A DNA stretch of 64,000 nt, from assembly GCA_964626065.1 (NCBI GenBank), contig CAZVDE010000003.1, forward strand, positions 33,020-97,019, in the 5' to 3' direction. Position numbers and translations under genes: made by a program. Shown one piece after another: positions 58,299 to 64,000 of the stretch. Position 1 is the first letter of the stretch, and every line of letters starts with the position of its first letter. This stretch comes from UBA3910 sp964626065. Lineage in GTDB: Bacteria > Bacillota > Limnochordia > Darwinibacteriales > Darwinibacteriaceae. The notes under the pieces are model-generated. The model did not search any database, was not told the origin of the DNA, and saw nothing but the letters and a program-made list of their open reading frames with translations.

Positions 58299-59264
58299 TC
58301 AATACATTTTTTTGAGTTCAATCCCTTGGTAGTAGTATTGGAGAATATCCGCATAAGCATACCCCGCCAGTGCCATTTCTTGAGCGCCGTATTGACTCAT
58401 CCCCACGCCGTGGCCGTAGCCCCATACAGAGAAGACCAATTCATCTTTGATGATTTCCGCGGTAAACCAAGTGGAGCGCAATCCCAAGTGCTGCCTGACC
58501 TCCCTGCCGCTGAACCAGCTATCACCAACTTCAACCGTTTTCACCCGGCCGGAAGGGTAGCGCTCGATCACCCGGAAGTTGGAAACCTTTTCCTCCCCCA
58601 GCGCTTTCTTTAATTTATCCAGTTTAATACTGGCGGTAGAATAATGTTGGGGGGCCGAGGTACTGAAGGGGTCTTCCACGGAACGCAGATAGGGCAGCTG
58701 TTCGCTCCAATAGTGTTCTGAGTTTTCTGTCCTGCCTCCGCTGCAGGCGTGGTAAACGGCCAAAATCGGTTCGGCCTGATAAAGCAGGACTTCGCCCTCG
58801 GTAAGGCGCACCGCCTTCTTAATCTTCTGCTGCAGGCTGCGGGCCAAAAGTGGTGTATACCGGCCGGAAAAAGTCTCCCAAGAAACCCAGGCTTGGCCCG
58901 ATTGATAGTCAGCGGACAAATGGGCTTCGGGATGCTCGGCGATGCGTTCATCCCTGATGATTCTGCGGTAAGAATACGTACGGGCGGCGACCGCCTGCGC
59001 TTTCAGCGCCTCCAGATCAAAACTGGCGGGCATTTCGGCCGCGACCACCCCCTGGACGTATTCTTCCAATGTCATTGTAAGCAAAGATCCCTCCCCCGCA
59101 TCCCATAATTTGACGAGGGGAATATTTCGGGGGGAAAAAAAAGAAACGGTGCAGCTGCGGACTAAGAGTGCCGGCAAGCCCACTACGATTACAAATAATA
59201 CTGTTAGGGCCAGGCAAGACCCGCCCCGGGGGCGTCGTCTGCGCTTTCTTGATGTTCTTCTCAA
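58299..59264 (-). CDS. spoIID: Stage II sporulation protein D (lytic transglycosylase)
   Basis: Engulfment peptidoglycan hydrolase that acts with SpoIIP and SpoIIM. The 321 aa product has a basic start (MRRTSRKRRRR), one span at about 17-35, and the SpoIID domain: TLEEYVQGVVAAEMPASFDLEALKAQ (catalytic Glu in AAEMP), AVAARTYS, YHACSGGRT, GWGHGVGMSQ-like WGYGHGVGMSQYGAQEMA, and YADILQYYYQGIELKKM. The start is TTG 59262-59264 with GGGAGGG seven bases upstream. A strong hairpin overlaps that SD. Confidence 0.94.
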   Translation of the reverse strand: MRRTSRKRRRRPRGGSCLALTVLFVIVVGLPALLVRSCTVSFFSPRNIPLVKLWDAGEGSLLTMTLEEYVQGVVAAEMPASFDLEALKAQAVAARTYSYRRIIRDERIAEHPEAHLSADYQSGQAWVSWETFSGRYTPLLARSLQQKIKKAVRLTEGEVLLYQAEPILAVYHACSGGRTENSEHYWSEQLPYLRSVEDPFSTSAPQHYSTASIKLDKLKKALGEEKVSNFRVIERYPSGRVKTVEVGDSWFSGREVRQHLGLRSTWFTAEIIKDELVFSVWGYGHGVGMSQYGAQEMALAGYAYADILQYYYQGIELKKMY

Positions 59265-59307
59265 AAAAATTCCCTCCCACCCAGTTCATACTTATGACGG
59301 GTGAGAG
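59263..59307 (-). terminator. Hairpin plus T-run at the ferredoxin/spoIID junction
   Basis: CTCTCACCC pairs with GGGTGGGAG (9 bp, one G-T) with an inner TCATA/TATGA stem, followed by GGAATTTTTTT on the minus strand. It may end the ferredoxin transcript. The same bases include the spoIID SD and start codon. Confidence 0.6.
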
Positions 59308-59323
59308 GGGCTTTATGCCTAAT

Positions 59324-59497
59324 TTATACTTCGCTGATTGCCTCTTCCGGACAAACATCGGCACAGGCGCCGCAATCAATACATTCATCAGCATCAATGG
59401 AGTAAAATTCCGGTCCTTCAGTAATTGCATCCACGGCGCACTCCGGCAGGCAAGAACCGCAGGCAGTGCAGGCAGAGCCATCAATCTTAAATGCCAT
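59324..59497 (-). CDS. 2[4Fe-4S] ferredoxin
   Basis: A 57 aa clostridial-type ferredoxin. It has two four-Cys motifs: Cys10-13-16-20 (CTACGSCLPEC) and Cys39-42-45-49 (CIDCGACADVC), with Pro after the second as usual. It begins MAFKIDGSACTACGSC and ends PEEAISEV. The ATG at 59495-59497 has AAGGGGG nine bases upstream. Low-potential electron carriers of this type serve pyruvate and hydrogenase reactions in anaerobes. No clear partner gene is adjacent. Confidence 0.95.
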   Translation of the reverse strand: MAFKIDGSACTACGSCLPECAVDAITEGPEFYSIDADECIDCGACADVCPEEAISEV

Positions 59498-59580
59498 CAA
59501 ACTTCGCCCCCTTTTTCACAATGTCGCATCTACAATAGCAAAACAAGCAGCTTCTGTCAACCGGCCAAAAAAATGGCAAA

Positions 59581-60045
59581 TTAGCGGACGATGATCGCTT
59601 CAAAACCCTTCGCTTTGAGTTCCGACACCAGCTTCGCCGCGTTGGCCTCGGTACCGAACGCCCCCGTTTGAACGCGGTGATAAGCCGCCTCCGAGATGAC
59701 CAGCGCATCATAGCCCTCTTCTTTAAGCAGCTCCACCAGGCGTTCAGCATTTCGTTTTTCGGAAAAGACGCCCACCTGAACTCTATATAAAGTCTCGTTA
59801 GGCCTAGGGGTAGGGGTTACCGCTGCGGGCGGAGCGGCATCATGCGCTTGGCCCGCTCCTGGCTGTACCGCGGGTGGAACAAACACGGGAGCTGCAGGTT
59901 CCGCCCTTTCACTGTCCCGGGAAGCGCGATAATGTGTCGTGAGAGCGGCCACAGCGTATTGGCCCAGCAAATAGCCGATAAAACCAAAAATGACAAAAAG
60001 AGTCAGTGCGGTCACAGCAAAATTCAGCCCTGGTCTGCCTTTCAC
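59581..60045 (-). CDS. SPOR-domain membrane protein (SpoIIB-like position)
   Basis: A 154 aa bitopic protein: a short cytosolic start, one membrane span (about 8-30), a Pro/Ala-rich linker (45-80) and a SPOR domain with two repeats (YRVQVGVFSEKRNAERLVEL and HRVQTGAFGTEANAAKLVSEL). SPOR domains bind denuded glycan strands at septa. In Bacillus, spoIIB lies between folC and maf and carries a related domain; this gene has the same place. The start is GTG 60043-60045 with AGGAGGG seven bases upstream, overlapping the folC end. Confidence 0.85.
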   Translation of the reverse strand: MKGRPGLNFAVTALTLFVIFGFIGYLLGQYAVAALTTHYRASRDSERAEPAAPVFVPPAVQPGAGQAHDAAPPAAVTPTPRPNETLYRVQVGVFSEKRNAERLVELLKEEGYDALVISEAAYHRVQTGAFGTEANAAKLVSELKAKGFEAIIVR

Positions 60046-60057
60046 CTTAAATCCCTC

Positions 60058-61338
60058 CTAGGCAATAATTACAGATCGCTGCCGCAAAATCCTTTTTATA
60101 GACCCCACAAGATACAAAGAACCACAAACGCAGACGGGCGGTGTCCGCAAGGCCTCTCGAAGCGCGTCCGCCGCCCGATCGTAAGCGCCGGCGGCGGCCC
60201 CGCGCTCACCGGCGTAGTCCGCCAGCAGCCGGGGTTCTTTTGGAGCGAAACGCCCGCTTTCTGCAGCAGTGAAAACAAATTTTGCCGCCAGTGGGAACAA
60301 GGGATCGATCAACCCCACCTCTTTGTTTTCCAACATACCGAAGACAAACGTGAATTTCTGCCCCGCCCAGTCATCGCTCAGCTGAGTGAGGCTGCGAGTC
60401 AAGGCAGCGATGCCTTCTAGATTATGGCTGCCATCCAGCAAAAGGAGAGGCTGGCGGGAAACCACCTCTAAGCGGCCGGGCCAGCGCGCGGTCGCCATTC
60501 CCTCCAATACCGCCTTTTGGTTGATGGGCCAGCCCAGCGCGGCTAGCTCCCGCAAAGCTAAGAGGGCAGTCGCCGCATTTTCCAGCTGGTGTTCGCCTAA
60601 AAGCCCGATTTTAACCTTCCCCCAGCCGGGGAACATCAGCCTTCCCCCGTCTAAATCCCAGCCGAGCTTGTCCCAAGAAATTTCCCCGGTGGTGTGCCAA
60701 GGCGCATTTTTCGCCGCGGCAATAGTGCGCAGTACATCTTCGCCCCGCCCCTTTTTGACACCGCTCACAACGGGTACCCCGCGTTTGATGATACCGCCCT
60801 TTTCCCGCGCGATCTGCACCAAACTTTCGCCCAGGCGATTGGTATGATCATGGCCAATGGTAGTGATCACGGTCAGCTCCGGCAGCACAACATTGGTGGC
60901 ATCTAAACGCCCTCCCAGCCCGGTCTCTAAAATGACTATATCAACCGCTGCCTGCCTAAAGCACAGAAAGCCCACCGCAGTGGCTAATTCAAACTCGGTC
61001 ACATCCCCAAGATCGGGATGGGCCGCTTCCACCCTATCAATTGCCTGTTCTGCCTGTTTCACAAGACGGGCCAAGAGACCGCGTTCAACCTGGGCCCCAT
61101 TAATCTGAAAGCGTTCCTCATAGGCCTCCAGGTGAGGTGAAGTAAACAACCCCACCTTTAAACCACCCGCTTGTAAAACCCGGGCCAAAAAAGCGGCCAC
61201 CGAACCCTTGCCGTTGGTTCCGGCCAAGTGCACAAATTTTAACTCGTCCTGGGGGTTGCCCAGTTCGCGGCAAACAAGTTCGATTCGCTCTAAGCCCAAG
61301 TGACTGCCGAAACGTTCTCTGCGTCCAAAAAGTTCCAT
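60058..61338 (-). CDS. folC: Folylpolyglutamate synthase/dihydrofolate synthase
   Basis: A 426 aa Mur-ligase-type enzyme that adds glutamate to folates. It has HLAGTNGKGSVAAFLARVL (P-loop), LFTSPHLEAYEERFQING, TTIGHDHTNRLGESL and the C-terminal LLLDGSHNLEGIAAL. The 426 aa length is normal. The start is ATG 61336-61338 with only a weak SD, three bases after valS, so coupled translation is likely. valS-folC is the conserved order. Confidence 0.96.
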   Translation of the reverse strand: MELFGRRERFGSHLGLERIELVCRELGNPQDELKFVHLAGTNGKGSVAAFLARVLQAGGLKVGLFTSPHLEAYEERFQINGAQVERGLLARLVKQAEQAIDRVEAAHPDLGDVTEFELATAVGFLCFRQAAVDIVILETGLGGRLDATNVVLPELTVITTIGHDHTNRLGESLVQIAREKGGIIKRGVPVVSGVKKGRGEDVLRTIAAAKNAPWHTTGEISWDKLGWDLDGGRLMFPGWGKVKIGLLGEHQLENAATALLALRELAALGWPINQKAVLEGMATARWPGRLEVVSRQPLLLLDGSHNLEGIAALTRSLTQLSDDWAGQKFTFVFGMLENKEVGLIDPLFPLAAKFVFTAAESGRFAPKEPRLLADYAGERGAAAGAYDRAADALREALRTPPVCVCGSLYLVGSIKRILRQRSVIIA

Positions 61339-61341
61339 AGG

Positions 61342-63975
61342 TTATTCCCGCATCTCCTCAAGTAAAATCCGCAGCCGTTTTACGGACGCGGCATAAGTCT
61401 CCACTTTTTCCCTTTCTTTTTGCACCACATGCTCCGGTGCTTTCGAGACAAAATTCTCATTGGCAAGTTTCCCCTTAGCCCGCCGTAATTCCTGCTCGGC
61501 AGATGCTAGGTCTTTTTCGATGCGGGCAGTTTCGGCTTCCAGATCCACTAAGTCCGCTAAGGGTAGGTAGATATTGATCCCTTCCACCACCGCGCCCACA
61601 GCCCGCTGCGGTTTTTCACCCGGTTTTTCCAAAGTTAGGCGATCCAAACCGGCCAAATTCATCACATCGGCTTGGGCCCCCATTAATACTGCCCGTGTTT
61701 CGCTGTCCGCCTGGCAGATTGCGGTGATTTTGCGACCGGGATCCACATTTTTTTCACTCCGCAGGGTACGGATTGCGGTCACAACCTCCATGACAGTATG
61801 CATTGCCCTTTCCGCCTCCGGTGCAGACAAACCGGTGGGCCTAGGCCAGGGCGCCAGCATAATAGTACGCCCTTCGTGCGGCAGATTCTGCCAGACCTCC
61901 TCTGTGATAAAAGGCATGAAGGGGTGGAGCAGCTCAAGAGTCCGGCGCAAAACGAACCAAAGCACATACTGTGCCGCATACCTCGACTCCGCTTCTTCTT
62001 TCTTATAAAGACGCGGTTTAATCAACTCAATATACCAATCGCAGAATTCGCTCCAAATGAAGTCATAAAGCACCCGGGCCGCTTCCCCAATATCATAGCG
62101 TTCCAGAAAACGCCCGACTTCACCGGCGGTGTACTCGAAACGGCTGAGTATCCAACGATCCGCAAGAGCCAAATCAAGCGCCGCCCGTTCCTTTTCGCTC
62201 CCATCAAAATCTTCTAGATGCATTAAAGCAAAACGGGAAGCGTTCCAGATTTTGTTGGCGAAATTGCGATAAGCCTGGACTTTTTCCGGGATGTAGCGCA
62301 GATCATTGCCCGGGGCAACCCCGATAACAAGATTGAAACGCAGGGCGTCCGCACCATACTCTTCGATCGCTTCCAGAGGATCTACACCGTTACCTAAGGA
62401 TTTACTCATTTTTCTGCCCTGGGCATCACGGACTAGGCCGTGAATGAGAACATCGCCGAAGGGCTTATCACCCATAAACTCATAGCCCATGACAATCATG
62501 CGGGCAACCCAGAAGGAAATAATATCAAAACCGGTCACAAGCACCGATGTGGGATAAAATTGTTCCAGTTCCGGGGTATCCTCGGGCCAACCCAGAGTGG
62601 AGAACGGCCAAAGGGCGGAGGAAAACCAGGTGTCTAAAACATCCGGATCCTGCTCGATTTCGGCAGACTGACACTTGGGGCACTGCGAGGGATCATCAGT
62701 AGCGGCAAAGATCTCGCCGCACTCCAAACAATACCAAACGGGAATGCGGTGTCCCCACCACAGCTGCCGAGAAATGCACCAGTCCCGCAGGTTTTCCATC
62801 CAATGCAGATAGTGTTTGCTGAACCGTTCCGGAACGAAACGAATTTCTCCCGTCTCCACCGCCTTGATAGCTGCTCCGGCCAGCGGTTTCATCTTCACAA
62901 ACCACTGTTTCGAGACCAGAGGTTCCACCACTGTATTACAGCGGTAGCACTGGCCCACCGCATGCCGATGGTCTTCAATTTTCACTAAGAGGCCCATCGC
63001 TTCCAAATCGCTTACAATCTGCCGGCGGCACTCATAACGGTCCTGACCGGCATATTTACCCGCTTCGTCCGTCATAGCTGCATCAAGGCCAATCACCTGT
63101 ACTTGAGGAAGGTTATGGCGCAGGCCGATTTCAAAGTCATTGGGGTCGTGGGCAGGAGTTATTTTCACAATCCCGGTACCGAACTTCGGATCGACGTAGT
63201 CATCTGCCACGATGGGCACTTCCCTATCCACAAGGGGAACGATCGCTTTTTTGCCGATCAGGTCCTGAAAGCGTTCATCCCCGGGATTGACAGCAAGCGC
63301 GGTGTCGCCCAGCATCGTTTCGGGCCTAGTGGTGGCGATCTGTACAAAACCGCTCTGATCAGCCAAAGGGTATTTGATCGTATACAGCCTGCCCGCCCCC
63401 TCCTCGTGTTCCACCTCTATATCGGAGAGTGTGGTGCTGCAGTTGGGACACCAGTTGACGCTGTAGTGGCCTTGGTAGATTAGGCCTTTTTCAAATAAAC
63501 GCACGAAGACCTCGCGCACCGCCCGCGAGCACCCTTCATCCAGCGTAAAACGTTCTCGCTCCCAATCAGGCGATGCCCCCAACTTTTTCAGCTGGTTAAG
63601 AATTCGATCGCCGTACTTTTCCCTCCAGGCCCAGGTGCGGCGCAAAAACTCCTCCCGCCCCAGATCGTGGCGCGTCTTGCCTTCCGTGGACCGGATGTGA
63701 TCTTCCACCCTAGCCTGTGTGGCGATGCCGGCGTGATCAGTGCCGGGGATCCAAACGGTATTGAATCCATCCATCCTTTTCCAGCGCACCAGAATATCTT
63801 GCAGGGTGTTATCCAGGGCATGGCCCATGTGCAGTTCACCCGTTATATTCGGCGGGGGAATGACAATACAAAAGGGTTCTTTGGTTTGATCCACTTCTGC
63901 ATGGAAAAAACCGTTTTGTTCCCAGTATGCGTACCATTTATCTTCTACTTGTTTTGGATCATAGACCTTTTTCAT
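61342..63975 (-). CDS. valS: Valyl-tRNA synthetase
   Basis: Class I synthetase of 877 aa. It has PPPNITGELHMGHALDNTL (HIGH motif as HMGH), the editing domain with TTRPETMLGDTALAVNP, KMSKSLGNG, and a C-terminal coiled coil (ARIEKDLASAEQELRRAKGKL). The four-Cys zinc segment (CLECGEIF with CPKCQSAE) is present. The ATG at 63973-63975 follows GAGGAG eight bases upstream; the GTG three codons earlier overlaps that SD. Any T-box leader would lie beyond the right edge of the window. Confidence 0.97.
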   Translation of the reverse strand: MKKVYDPKQVEDKWYAYWEQNGFFHAEVDQTKEPFCIVIPPPNITGELHMGHALDNTLQDILVRWKRMDGFNTVWIPGTDHAGIATQARVEDHIRSTEGKTRHDLGREEFLRRTWAWREKYGDRILNQLKKLGASPDWERERFTLDEGCSRAVREVFVRLFEKGLIYQGHYSVNWCPNCSTTLSDIEVEHEEGAGRLYTIKYPLADQSGFVQIATTRPETMLGDTALAVNPGDERFQDLIGKKAIVPLVDREVPIVADDYVDPKFGTGIVKITPAHDPNDFEIGLRHNLPQVQVIGLDAAMTDEAGKYAGQDRYECRRQIVSDLEAMGLLVKIEDHRHAVGQCYRCNTVVEPLVSKQWFVKMKPLAGAAIKAVETGEIRFVPERFSKHYLHWMENLRDWCISRQLWWGHRIPVWYCLECGEIFAATDDPSQCPKCQSAEIEQDPDVLDTWFSSALWPFSTLGWPEDTPELEQFYPTSVLVTGFDIISFWVARMIVMGYEFMGDKPFGDVLIHGLVRDAQGRKMSKSLGNGVDPLEAIEEYGADALRFNLVIGVAPGNDLRYIPEKVQAYRNFANKIWNASRFALMHLEDFDGSEKERAALDLALADRWILSRFEYTAGEVGRFLERYDIGEAARVLYDFIWSEFCDWYIELIKPRLYKKEEAESRYAAQYVLWFVLRRTLELLHPFMPFITEEVWQNLPHEGRTIMLAPWPRPTGLSAPEAERAMHTVMEVVTAIRTLRSEKNVDPGRKITAICQADSETRAVLMGAQADVMNLAGLDRLTLEKPGEKPQRAVGAVVEGINIYLPLADLVDLEAETARIEKDLASAEQELRRAKGKLANENFVSKAPEHVVQKEREKVETYAASVKRLRILLEEMRE

Positions 63976-64000
63976 TGTTTTCACTCCTCAAGAAATCTAA

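Overview
The window reads as a chromosomal stretch of an endospore-forming member of the Bacillota (Firmicutes), most likely a Clostridia-like anaerobe. Support comes from spoIIP, spoIID, a spoIVFB-type protease, yqfC/yqfD, gpr, a small acid-soluble spore protein, a sigI/rsgI pair and an Rnf-type redox locus. Gene order over most of the window follows the Bacillus/Clostridium backbone. The run of exactly 100 N at 35813-35912 is typical of a scaffold join, so this is probably a draft or metagenome-derived assembly. Apart from a GerMN protein, rpsT and one spore-protein gene, every gene is on the minus strand, so operons are read from high to low coordinates. I see no rRNA, tRNA, CRISPR array, insertion sequence or prophage. 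No stretch longer than 300 bases lacks a gene.

Layout. 1-6014: yajC (partial), tgt, queA, rsgI, sigI, era, cdd and a lipid kinase/PAP2 fusion. 6018-14600: ybeY, a 7TM-HD phosphodiesterase, phoH, yqfD, yqfC, a small membrane protein, floA, nfeD, rpsU and a HIT protein. 14593-22402: mtaB, rsmE, prmA, then dnaJ, dnaK, grpE and hrcA behind a sigma-A promoter with a perfect CIRCE operator. 22414-34029: hemW, lepA, murJ, spoIIP, GerMN (+), gpr, rpsT (+), holA, comEC, comEA. 34145-39060: the Rnf-like locus. 39212-45251: a spore protein gene, a YqeM-like methyltransferase, rsfS, an LCP protein, nadD, yhbY, obgE, rpmA, prp and rplU with its leader. 45248-63975: an RNase G-type gene, two radical-SAM-associated genes, spoIVFB, minE/D/C, PBP2, mreD/C/B, radC, maf, a small unknown gene, spoIID, a ferredoxin, a SPOR protein, folC and valS.

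Most of this is housekeeping: translation, ribosome and tRNA modification, heat shock, cell shape and division, plus sporulation. The exception is the Rnf-like locus, ordered rnfC, rnfD-rnfG fusion, rnfE, rnfA. It has no rnfB. In both RnfA and RnfE, the conserved cysteines that hold the intramembrane iron-sulfur centre in known Rnf/Nqr complexes are replaced. RnfD is fused to RnfG, which continues into a tail of near-identical FMN-binding domains that broke the assembly. Read together, the ferredoxin-entry arm (RnfB plus the RnfA/E cluster) appears lost, while the RnfC-RnfD-RnfG arm is extended outward by a chain of probable covalent flavins. I infer a rewired complex that moves electrons between a cytosolic carrier such as NADH and an extracytoplasmic partner. 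This is the most interesting feature of the window.

Many translation starts were moved from the longest open frame to the codon best supported by a Shine-Dalgarno (SD) sequence and family N-terminus. GTG and TTG starts are common, and two genes (phoH, rsmE) may start at CTG.
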